Part shown: piece by piece, positions 54,583-62,165 of the stretch
Position numbering within the stretch: the stretch's first letter is position 1
How the letters are laid out: each line of letters opens with the position of its first letter
DNA from: Deltaproteobacteria bacterium
Lineage (GTDB): Bacteria; Desulfobacterota; JAFDED01
Direction: 5' to 3'
Assembly (NCBI GenBank): GCA_019310535.1
Contig: JAFDED010000004.1
Coordinates: forward strand, 1 to 64,000
Length of the DNA: 64,000 nucleotides
Translations under genes and position numbers: made by a program
Notes under the pieces: generated by a model
What the model was told of the DNA's origin: nothing
Database searches by the model: none
Seen by the model: the letters and a program-made list of their open reading frames with translations, nothing else

Positions 54583-55056
54583 ATGAAAATCACGATTCCA
54601 GCCGTCTTTGGTGTTTTTGTTGGAATCCTGATCACCGCCCCGGCATCCGGGGGCCGATACGTTATCGAGGTGTACAACGACAGCTTGGGAAAGATGATCA
54701 TCCAGCGGCCCGCGGTGCCCGGCAATAGGTTCTCACTCGAATACATGCACTCCATTCAGCTTCATCCGGTGGTGGAAAACTTCACTTTTGATAAGCAGGG
54801 AGACATCATCCTGACCGACCAGATTATCATGGACCACGGGCACGGGCTGCCTGAGCCCTCCCCAAAGGATCACTGGCGTTTGGTTGATGACAAGATCCAC
54901 ATTTATAACATCAACAAGCGTATTGGGACCATCGTTCTGCGGGTCAGCTTTTTACATGACCAGTTCCTGGTGTTCGGCTCATTTCGACTGAACCTGGTGA
55001 AAGTCGCACGGGGAGGACAGAGAATAATCATTTCTGTCCATCGTTTCGAGGAGTAG
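54583..55056 (+). CDS. DUF1850 family protein
   Basis: This is a 157-residue protein with an N-terminal hydrophobic segment (AVFGVFVGILITAPAS). The FSLEYMHSIQLHPVVENF stretch matches DUF1850 proteins, which are often found beside TAXI-type TRAP genes. Its role is unknown; the genomic link suggests that it assists the transporter. An AGGCGAGGG ribosome-binding site precedes the ATG, 21 bp after the permease gene. Confidence 0.82.
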   Translation: MKITIPAVFGVFVGILITAPASGGRYVIEVYNDSLGKMIIQRPAVPGNRFSLEYMHSIQLHPVVENFTFDKQGDIILTDQIIMDHGHGLPEPSPKDHWRLVDDKIHIYNINKRIGTIVLRVSFLHDQFLVFGSFRLNLVKVARGGQRIIISVHRFEE

Positions 55057-55176
55057 TTCTTTCCCCCGAGTCGCCCTATGGGTGCGGCAGTTCACTAAAG
55101 GGCGGTGTCCAGCGTTTTGGCGGAGCTTGCCCGACTTCGCATTTTGTTCCGAGTTCCGGGTGATGAGGAGGTTTCT

Positions 55177-56307
55177 ATGCAGCTTACGGAAAAGGAGATC
55201 AAGTTCGCCACAGATGGTATTGATCGTCTGGTTTGTGCTCCAATCGGCGCCAAGTTTTTCCGGCGCACCGAATACCCGCTGATCCATTTGCTCTATGAGG
55301 CGGCCCGAAAAAAAACGGCGACGGGAGACCCGTTGAGCTACCAGGCGGCCAAAGGCCTGGCCGAGCGGGTCAAGCCGGGTGACACGGTGATTTTTCTGAC
55401 CGGTTGGTACTTGCCCATGTACATGATCGGCGAGAATGACGGCCCTCCGGGCTCCGCTGGCTTGGCCCGCGCCATCAACTTCGGGCTGGGGGCCACTCCC
55501 ATCGTCTTCTCAGAGTCCGGCCACCTGGACATAATAAAGGCCTCTTTTCAAGGTGCGGGCTTTCGCATTGCCGATGATCTCAAAGAGGCCCGGAAGATAA
55601 TGCGCCGCGTATATGTGGCAGCCCCGCTCTCGCCTCGCATGGATGAAACACAGAGCATAGAGATCATAAATCGCCGGCTGGATGAGCTGAAGCCCTCTGC
55701 CGTCATCGCAGTGGAGAAAAGCGGTCCCAATGCAGCCGGACTGAATCACTCGCTGCCCGGACGAGATCTGACACCCATCAACGGGAAATACCACCTCTTG
55801 GTGGAAGAGGCCCGGCGCAGGGGCATATTTACCATTGGCTGCGGTGATGGCGGCAACGAGATCGGCATGGGCAACGTTCACGAGGAGGTGCGAAAATACC
55901 TTGCCACCGGCGACACGTGCTACTGTGGATGGTATTCAGGTTGCGCCGCCACTACTCAGACTGATGTACTGGTTGTGGGCTTCATTTCCAATTGGGCCGC
56001 TTATGGCATCGAGGCAGCACTGGCACTATTCCTCCAGCGCCACGAACTCATGCATGACGGGGAGATCGAGGAGCGTGTTTTGCGCTTGACCGCCGACGCC
56101 GGCGCTGCCGGACCTCCTTACGGATTTTCCGAAATGGGTGTGGATGAGCTTCCCACCCGCTTTAATATCCTGCTGGTAGAACAGCTCAAGTTCACCGTGC
56201 TGGATTACCTGACACATACAGAGGGCCGCCGCAGATACATGGAGACTATCAAGGGGATCGCAGCCCTGGACACTTGGATTAAAGAGGAATACGCCCACAA
56301 AGATTAG
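55177..56307 (+). CDS. D-glutamate-cyclase-like protein
   Basis: The 376-residue protein is of the D-glutamate cyclase (DUF4392/DGLUCY C-terminal) type: TGWYLPMYMIGENDGPPGS, VIAVEKSGPNAAGLNHS and IGCGDGGNEIGMGNVHEEV. The family converts D-glutamate to 5-oxo-D-proline. GGAGG lies before the ATG at 55177; the listed start at 55105 is not favoured. It lies between TRAP and TTT transporter genes and upstream of hydantoinase/oxoprolinase subunits, which fits a D-glutamate or 5-oxoproline pathway. Activity on other D-amino acids is possible. Confidence 0.87.
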   Translation: MQLTEKEIKFATDGIDRLVCAPIGAKFFRRTEYPLIHLLYEAARKKTATGDPLSYQAAKGLAERVKPGDTVIFLTGWYLPMYMIGENDGPPGSAGLARAINFGLGATPIVFSESGHLDIIKASFQGAGFRIADDLKEARKIMRRVYVAAPLSPRMDETQSIEIINRRLDELKPSAVIAVEKSGPNAAGLNHSLPGRDLTPINGKYHLLVEEARRRGIFTIGCGDGGNEIGMGNVHEEVRKYLATGDTCYCGWYSGCAATTQTDVLVVGFISNWAAYGIEAALALFLQRHELMHDGEIEERVLRLTADAGAAGPPYGFSEMGVDELPTRFNILLVEQLKFTVLDYLTHTEGRRRYMETIKGIAALDTWIKEEYAHKD

Positions 56308-56351
56308 TGAGGTGTCTCAATGTCGACTTTTGTAAAAGGAGGAGGAAAGCC

Positions 56352-57326
56352 ATGAAGAAGAGAACATCCGTCTGGTTTGTCAGTTTAGCGGCGCTATTGG
56401 TTTTTGGGTTCAGCCCATCGGTTCCGGCAGCGGACTATCCGGTAAAGCCGGTTCAGTTGATCGTGCCCTATTCGCCCGGAGGCAGCCTGGACAGGACTGC
56501 TCGGATCATCGCAAAACACGCCGAGAAGTACCTGGGCCAGAAGGTGGTAGTCGTTAACAGGACCGGCGCCAGCGGTTCCGTCGGCTTCACGGCCATCGCG
56601 CAGGCCAAGCCGGAGGGTTACGTCCTGGGTATGGGCGCCACACCTTTGATCCAGCACCACCTGCTCCTGGAAGGGGTGACATACACATACAAAAGCTTCA
56701 CCCCCGTCGTAATGTGCTCCTATGATAATAACACCTTTACGGTGAAAGCTGGGAGCCCCATCGACAAGCCATGGAAGGAGTTTTTGGCATATATGAAGGC
56801 GCATCCTAATGAAATACCCATCGGATTGGGAGGACACTGGTCTTCCCTGGATCTGGCTCGGGCGGCTTTCGAGCTGGCCACCGGGACGAGCTTTCGCAGG
56901 GTCCAATTCAAGGGAGGCGCCAAGGCTGTCGCATCTGTTCTGGGGGGGCATACTATGGCCACCACCGCTTATCAGGATGAAATTTACGACCACGTTAAGT
57001 TGGGCAAGCTTCGCATCCTGACCTTTATGTCCGAGAAGCGCATGGCCAACTTCCCCGATGTCCCAACCATGAAGGAACTCGGTTACGATGTGGTCATGGG
57101 TGTATGGCGTGGTGTCATCGCTCCCAACGGTCTGCCGGACGACGTCAAAAAGAAGGTCATCGAGGCTTTTGACAAGACGATCAAGGATCCCGCACTCAAG
57201 GCAGACTTCGAAAAAGGAAAGGTCCCCTACGTGTATAAGAACGCCGAGGAATTTGGAAAGATCAGGGCTCAGGGCCACGAGAAAATCACCAAGATCGTCC
57301 AGACCATCAAGGCCAGGTCAAAATAA
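56352..57326 (+). CDS. tctC: TctC/Bug-family solute-binding protein
   Basis: This 324-residue periplasmic receptor of the tripartite tricarboxylate transporter (TTT) family has a signal peptide (FVSLAALLVFGFSPS, then AADYPVK). YPVKPVQLIVPYSPGGSLD is the Bug-protein signature at the mature N-terminus. AGGAGGAAAG precedes the ATG at 56352. Bug proteins bind carboxylates including glutamate and aspartate. The TctB and TctA genes follow after a stem-loop-bearing gap. Confidence 0.92.
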   Translation: MKKRTSVWFVSLAALLVFGFSPSVPAADYPVKPVQLIVPYSPGGSLDRTARIIAKHAEKYLGQKVVVVNRTGASGSVGFTAIAQAKPEGYVLGMGATPLIQHHLLLEGVTYTYKSFTPVVMCSYDNNTFTVKAGSPIDKPWKEFLAYMKAHPNEIPIGLGGHWSSLDLARAAFELATGTSFRRVQFKGGAKAVASVLGGHTMATTAYQDEIYDHVKLGKLRILTFMSEKRMANFPDVPTMKELGYDVVMGVWRGVIAPNGLPDDVKKKVIEAFDKTIKDPALKADFEKGKVPYVYKNAEEFGKIRAQGHEKITKIVQTIKARSK

Positions 57327-57397
57327 GAATTTATCGGGGGAATCCGGCGTCCTTATGGTTCAAAACTCAAGGGTTCCCCCTGTACATGTAAATTCTT
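57325..57397. promoter_or_regulatory. Nested stem-loop between tctC and tctB
   Basis: AAGAATTTA (57325-57333) pairs with TAAATTCTT (57389-57397), and inside it GGGGGAA (57336-57342) pairs with TTCCCCC (57374-57380). It begins in the tctC stop codon. Like the stem-loop after the TAXI gene, it may stabilise the binding-protein message or attenuate the membrane genes. Confidence 0.65.
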
Positions 57398-57450
57398 CGT
57401 GAAGACGAGATCGATTCGGAAACGAGCCGGTTAAAGTTTGGAGGATTGTG

Positions 57451-57939
57451 ATGTCCCGCGCTGAGAGGCTCTCCGTTCCTTTGACGCTGATCGTTTTCAG
57501 CGCCCTGAGCTATTTACAGACAACAAGATTTCCGCCCCTGGCGGCCCGATTCCCCAAATTGGTCATTACGGGAATATTGTCGCTGTCGTTGTGCCTCTTT
57601 ATCAAAGAATTGAGATCCCGCACACCACCGGCCGAAGTGGAATCAGAGAAAGAGAATGCGGAAGGGCTGCAGTTTGGTGCCGGGGGGCTCACCATGCCCA
57701 GGGCCCGGCAGAGCCTGATTATCGTCTCCATGATCGGATATATTGGCCTCTTGCAATATCTGGGCTTTGTATTGGCCACGCTTCCGTTTCTTCTTGTGCA
57801 ATTCTGGCTCCTTGGATATCGGGGGATCTGGACCGTCGTGTCGGTGGCGGTTTGCATGACTTTGGCGATTTATTATATATTTGTTAAGATTTTTCTGATT
57901 ATGTTTCCGGAGGGGATCATTTTACCCGGTCTTTTATGA
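57451..57939 (+). CDS. tctB: TctB-family small membrane subunit
   Basis: The 162-residue protein has four hydrophobic segments (for example SLIIVSMIGYIGLLQYLGFV and AVCMTLAIYYIFVKIFLI) and the ending of a TctB subunit. It partners TctA and TctC in the TTT importer. GGAGG lies before the ATG at 57451; a GTG three bases upstream (57448) is an alternative. The gene lies between tctC and tctA in the usual C-B-A order. Confidence 0.85.
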   Translation: MSRAERLSVPLTLIVFSALSYLQTTRFPPLAARFPKLVITGILSLSLCLFIKELRSRTPPAEVESEKENAEGLQFGAGGLTMPRARQSLIIVSMIGYIGLLQYLGFVLATLPFLLVQFWLLGYRGIWTVVSVAVCMTLAIYYIFVKIFLIMFPEGIILPGLL

Positions 57940-58012
57940 CAAAGAGGCATGACTGTTTCTTCACTGCCAAACAGACTGAAAGCGGCACATATTTTGCCGG
58001 TATGAGGACCGT

Positions 58013-59497
58013 ATGCTCCACAACATTTCCGCCGGCTTTTTTGTTGCCTTTCAGTTGCTCACGATCCTTACGAGTGCCCTTGGCGTGATGTTTGGGATCA
58101 TTGTGGGTGCCATTCCCGGCCTGTCTGCCACAATGGGCGTGGCGCTTCTGGTCCCTCTTACCTTTGTCATGGAACCCGCCCAGGGTTTGCTTATGCTCAT
58201 GGGTATTTTCTGCGGCGCTGTTTACGGCGGCTCCATCTCCGCCATCCTTTTTCGCGTTCCGGGAACAGGCGCCGCTGTGATGACCATGCTCGACGGCAAC
58301 GAGATGACAAAAAAGGGGGAGAGCCAGAAAGCGCTTCAAGCCTCGGTATGGGCATCCTTTGCCGGCGGCGTAATGAGCGCCTTTGCCCTCATGTTTTTTG
58401 CCCCCGCCCTAGCGGTGATCGCGTTGAAATTCGGCCCCTCGGAGTACTTCGCCCTGGCTCTATGCGGATTGACGATCATTTGCACCCTTGAGTCCAGCAA
58501 TCTCATCAAGGGTTTTATCAGTGGGCTGTTCGGTCTCCTGGTGGGAACCATGGGGCTGGACCCCATGACGGGTTACCCCCGCTTCACCTTTGGACGGGCT
58601 GATCTTTTCGAGGGAGTCCAGCTCATTCCTGCGCTCATCGGCCTGTTCTCGTTACCCGAGGTTCTCTCTATTGTGACACGAAGAGGGAGCGTGAAGATGA
58701 TTTCGGGTGCTGAAATGACCCATAAAGGATTGACCCGCGGGGAAATCCGTCGCACTGCGCCCTTGCTGGTTAAAACAGGTCTTCTGGGAGTGTTTATCGG
58801 GGTCTTGCCCGGTGCCGGTGGTGTGATCTCTTCCATTATTTCTTACAGTGAAGCCAAACGATCGGCCAAAAGACCCGAATTATTCGGAACAGGGATTATC
58901 GAGGGAGTGATCGCCCCTGAAGCAGCAAACAACGGGTCTTCAGCAGCGTCTCTGGTGCCAATGCTGACTCTCGGCATCCCCGGCAGCGCAACCGCTGCCA
59001 TCTTCCTTGGTGCCCTGACAATACATGGCTTGCGTCCCGGTCCCCTGCTGTTCCACAGCAACTCTTCAGTGGTCTTCGGGCTACTGGTGGGAACGTTTTA
59101 TGTTCAGGTCATCATGCTCATATTAGGGCTTTTTGGGGCACGGTTGTTTGCCCGGCTTGTTCAAATTCCGGGCGCATTCATCGCCCCCAGCATCGCATTG
59201 TTCAGCATAGTCGGCTCTTATGCCATGGGGACCAACATTTTCGACGTGTGGATCATGTTCATTTTCGGAATCATAGGGACCTTGATAAAGCGATACGGAT
59301 TTTCCTCGCCTGCCCTGCTCTTGGCCCTTGTGCTCGGCCCCATTTTGGAAGAGAACATGGCCGCCAGCCTCCAGATATCAGGAGGCTCCCTATGGATATT
59401 TATCAGCCGTCCTCTGACGCTGTTGATTTACGCCGCAACCATTTTCCTGATTATCGGCACTCTGCGGCATCTGAAGAAACAAAGATTATCTTCATGA
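58013..59497 (+). CDS. tctA: TctA-family large membrane subunit
   Basis: This 494-residue permease has about a dozen membrane segments. The family signature near the N-terminus reads GAIPGLSATMGVALLVPLT, with VYGGSISAILFRVPGT nearby; a second motif in the middle reads LTLGIPGSATAAIFLGAL. It is the channel subunit of the TTT importer, driven by ion gradients. It follows tctB by 73 bp and precedes an aminotransferase gene by 16 bp. Confidence 0.94.
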   Translation: MLHNISAGFFVAFQLLTILTSALGVMFGIIVGAIPGLSATMGVALLVPLTFVMEPAQGLLMLMGIFCGAVYGGSISAILFRVPGTGAAVMTMLDGNEMTKKGESQKALQASVWASFAGGVMSAFALMFFAPALAVIALKFGPSEYFALALCGLTIICTLESSNLIKGFISGLFGLLVGTMGLDPMTGYPRFTFGRADLFEGVQLIPALIGLFSLPEVLSIVTRRGSVKMISGAEMTHKGLTRGEIRRTAPLLVKTGLLGVFIGVLPGAGGVISSIISYSEAKRSAKRPELFGTGIIEGVIAPEAANNGSSAASLVPMLTLGIPGSATAAIFLGALTIHGLRPGPLLFHSNSSVVFGLLVGTFYVQVIMLILGLFGARLFARLVQIPGAFIAPSIALFSIVGSYAMGTNIFDVWIMFIFGIIGTLIKRYGFSSPALLLALVLGPILEENMAASLQISGGSLWIFISRPLTLLIYAATIFLIIGTLRHLKKQRLSS

Positions 59498-59513
59498 ATG
59501 GGAGGTACAACCG

Positions 59514-60440
59514 ATGGCCAAAGAGATTCGAAAGCCGGATTTTGTCTGGCTCAACGGTGAATTTATCCCCTTTGACGAGGCCAGAGTCCACCTGTTGAGC
59601 CCCTGCGCCCGCTATGGCATCAATGTCTTCGAGGGTCTGCGTGCTTACTGGAATGATGAGGTGCGGCAACTCTACGCATTCCGTCTCCGGGAACACTATG
59701 TCCGGCTTGCGGAGTCCATGAAGATGATGCGGCTTCAGATTCCGCAGTCCATAGAGGATAATATCAAAATCCTGATAGAGACCTTTCAAAAGAATAACCT
59801 GCGCGAAGATTGCCACATCAGACACGTTGTCTATGTAGATGGTTTTGAGGGGTATTATTCCACAGAACCGGTGGGCATGCTCGTGTGCGCCCTTCCCACG
59901 GGGCGGTTTCTTAATATCGAGGAGGGCATCACTGCCACCATCAGTTCCTGGCGGAGGATAGATGACAACAGCATCCCGGCGCGCATAAAGGCGGGATCCA
60001 ATTATCAGAACAGCAGACTTGCTACGATGTGGGCCAAAAAAGACGGCTATGACCAGCCCATCATACTGAACGCCGACGGGAAAGTGGCCGAGGGACCGGG
60101 TTCGTGTTTCTTCATGGTGCGCAAGGGGATAGTCCTCACTCCGCCCGTCACCGCCGGCATACTTGAAAGTGTAACCCGCGATTCGCTGATCCAGTTGATC
60201 AGCGAGGAATTGAGGCTTCCAATGGAAGTCCGAGACATCGACCGGACAGAGGTATACGTGGCAGAAGAGGCCTTCCTCTGCGGGAGCGGCTATGAGGTTA
60301 CTCCCATCAATTCGGTTGACCGCTTACCCCTGGGTGAGGGAAAGCCGGGACCCATTACCCGTCGGATACAGAAAGCTTACTTTGACATCGCTAGGGGACG
60401 TAGCCCCAAGTATCCTGAGTGGAGAACTGCCGTTTACTGA
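59514..60440 (+). CDS. Fold-type-IV aminotransferase (BCAT/D-amino-acid type)
   Basis: This is a 308-residue PLP enzyme of the IlvE/D-alanine transaminase family: YGINVFEGLRAYW, the Schiff-base Lys in RIKAGSNYQNSRLA, and EGPGSCFFMV. The branched-chain aminotransferase pattern is strong, but D-amino-acid transaminases share the fold. GGAGG precedes the ATG. Between transporter and hydantoinase/oxoprolinase genes, and in the same cluster as a D-glutamate-cyclase-like gene, a role in moving amino groups to or from glutamate is plausible. The substrate side cannot be settled by eye. Confidence 0.86.
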   Translation: MAKEIRKPDFVWLNGEFIPFDEARVHLLSPCARYGINVFEGLRAYWNDEVRQLYAFRLREHYVRLAESMKMMRLQIPQSIEDNIKILIETFQKNNLREDCHIRHVVYVDGFEGYYSTEPVGMLVCALPTGRFLNIEEGITATISSWRRIDDNSIPARIKAGSNYQNSRLATMWAKKDGYDQPIILNADGKVAEGPGSCFFMVRKGIVLTPPVTAGILESVTRDSLIQLISEELRLPMEVRDIDRTEVYVAEEAFLCGSGYEVTPINSVDRLPLGEGKPGPITRRIQKAYFDIARGRSPKYPEWRTAVY

Positions 60441-60463
60441 GCGGTGCAACTGCGGGGACGCAA

Positions 60464-62164
60464 ATGGATAGCATTACTCTGGAAGTGATCTGGAGCCGTT
60501 TGATCTCCATTGTGGATGAGATGGCCATCACACTCAAAAGAATGTCTTTCTCCACTATCGTCAGGGAGGCCAACGATTTTGCTTGCGTACTCTTCAACGA
60601 ACGGGGAGAGTCAATAGCCCAGAGCAGCCTGTCCATTCCTTCCTTCATCGGGTGCCTTCCCCGCACTATCAAGTTGATGCTCGAGCGGTTTCCGCCTGAG
60701 GCTCTGGCGGAAGGCGACGTGCTGATCACCAATGATCCGTGGATAGGCGCAGGACACTTGCCGGACATTGTCGTGGTGGCCCCCATCCACCGCAGTGGAA
60801 AGCTTATCGGGTTCAGCGGAAGCATTGCACACGCCTCGGACGTGGGAGGCCGGCTCTGGTCGGCCGATGCTGGCGAACTATTCGAAGAAGGAATCAGAAT
60901 TCCCGTCATGAAGCTTTATCGGTGCGGTGAACCCAATCAGGACCTGCTTGAAATGATCCTGGCAAACGTCCGCGTCCCGGAGCAAGTGCTGGGCGATATC
61001 AGCGCCCAGGTCATTGCCAACGAAATGATTGTCAAACGACTGGATGAGCTGTTGACCGAGTATGAGCAGGAAGACCTGGAGGAGCTTTCTCAGGAGGTCA
61101 TCCGCCGCTCCGAGCAGGCCATGCGCAATGAGATCGAACGAATTTCCGACGGCACTTACCGACACACGGTCCATGCCGATGGGTTCGAATCACCGGTGAC
61201 GATCTGCTGCACCCTGACAGTGGAAGGATCGGATCTTCGGGTCGACTACGCGGGCAGTTCTTCCCAGAGCCGACGGGGGATCAACGTGGTGCCTAACTAC
61301 ACCTTTTCGTTCACCATGTACGCCGTCAAGTGCGCCCTTCTGCCCCATATTCCAAACAACGAAGGGTGTTTTCGGCCTGTAGATGTGTGTGCGCCCGAGG
61401 GCACTATCTTCAACCCTCGCTTTCCCGCCGCCGTGGGAGCGAGGCACATCATCGGTCACTACATACCGTATGCCGTCTTCGGCGCACTGGCCCGGGTCAT
61501 TCCCGAGCGGGTCATTGCTGATAGCGGAACCAGCGGATATCCTTACTTCGGTGGAACCGATGAGCGCGGCAGAAAATTCACCCAGTTCTTACCCACGGCC
61601 GGCGGCCTGGGAGCCAGACACGATAAGGACGGTGAGAACTGCCTCTATTTTCCGAGCAACGTCTCCAATGTCCCCGTGGAAGTGGTGGAAGCGATGACAC
61701 CTCTGCAGATTGATCGCAAGGAATTCGCGACGGATTCGGGGGGTCCCGGGAAGTTTCGGGGTGGCTGCGGGCAGGAGTTTGTGATCCGAATAAAAGATGG
61801 TGCCGACATTCCGCCCTTAACCATGTCCATGATCACCGAGCGCACCATATTTCCCGCCAACGGTATCGCCGGGGGCAAGCCGGGCTGCACCCGGGTAACG
61901 GTGCTCAACGATGGAGAGACACCCCATCCCAAGCTCCAGGTCCCGTTCCCCCCCGGAACCCGTATTTTCACCCTTGCACCTGGCGGCGGCGGCTACGGGG
62001 ACCCTCTTGAACGCGATCCGGTCCTGGTCGCGCAGGACGTCCGATTGGGTCTTGTCTCCCATGAGAGAGCCCGCGAGGACTACGGGGTGGTCCTGGACCT
62101 CAATACCGGAGAGGTCTTAATCGAGGAGACATTGAAATTGCGTAAAGAGATGAGTCGCGACTGA
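60464..62164 (+). CDS. hyuB: Hydantoinase/oxoprolinase B-type subunit
   Basis: The 566-residue HyuB-like subunit carries ITLEVIWSRLISIVDEMA at the N-terminus, FLVRE-like STIVREANDFACVLF, and VLITNDPWIGAGHLPDI. The C-terminal region includes APGGGGYGDPLERDP, typical of the family. HyuA-HyuB pairs use ATP to open hydantoin or 5-oxoproline rings, or carboxylate ketones. ATG 60464 with GGGGA upstream is preferred to the listed start that overlaps the aminotransferase gene. The hyuA gene follows within 2 bp. Confidence 0.9.
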   Translation: MDSITLEVIWSRLISIVDEMAITLKRMSFSTIVREANDFACVLFNERGESIAQSSLSIPSFIGCLPRTIKLMLERFPPEALAEGDVLITNDPWIGAGHLPDIVVVAPIHRSGKLIGFSGSIAHASDVGGRLWSADAGELFEEGIRIPVMKLYRCGEPNQDLLEMILANVRVPEQVLGDISAQVIANEMIVKRLDELLTEYEQEDLEELSQEVIRRSEQAMRNEIERISDGTYRHTVHADGFESPVTICCTLTVEGSDLRVDYAGSSSQSRRGINVVPNYTFSFTMYAVKCALLPHIPNNEGCFRPVDVCAPEGTIFNPRFPAAVGARHIIGHYIPYAVFGALARVIPERVIADSGTSGYPYFGGTDERGRKFTQFLPTAGGLGARHDKDGENCLYFPSNVSNVPVEVVEAMTPLQIDRKEFATDSGGPGKFRGGCGQEFVIRIKDGADIPPLTMSMITERTIFPANGIAGGKPGCTRVTVLNDGETPHPKLQVPFPPGTRIFTLAPGGGGYGDPLERDPVLVAQDVRLGLVSHERAREDYGVVLDLNTGEVLIEETLKLRKEMSRD

Positions 62165-62165
62165 G

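Noticed and set aside
56394-57278. 294-residue minus-strand ORF
   Set aside because: Antisense to tctC; long open antisense frames are common in GC-biased genes.
61179-61195. tRNA-like GGGTTCGAATC sequence
   Set aside because: It resembles a T-loop but lies in frame inside hyuB, with no acceptor stem or anticodon arm around it.
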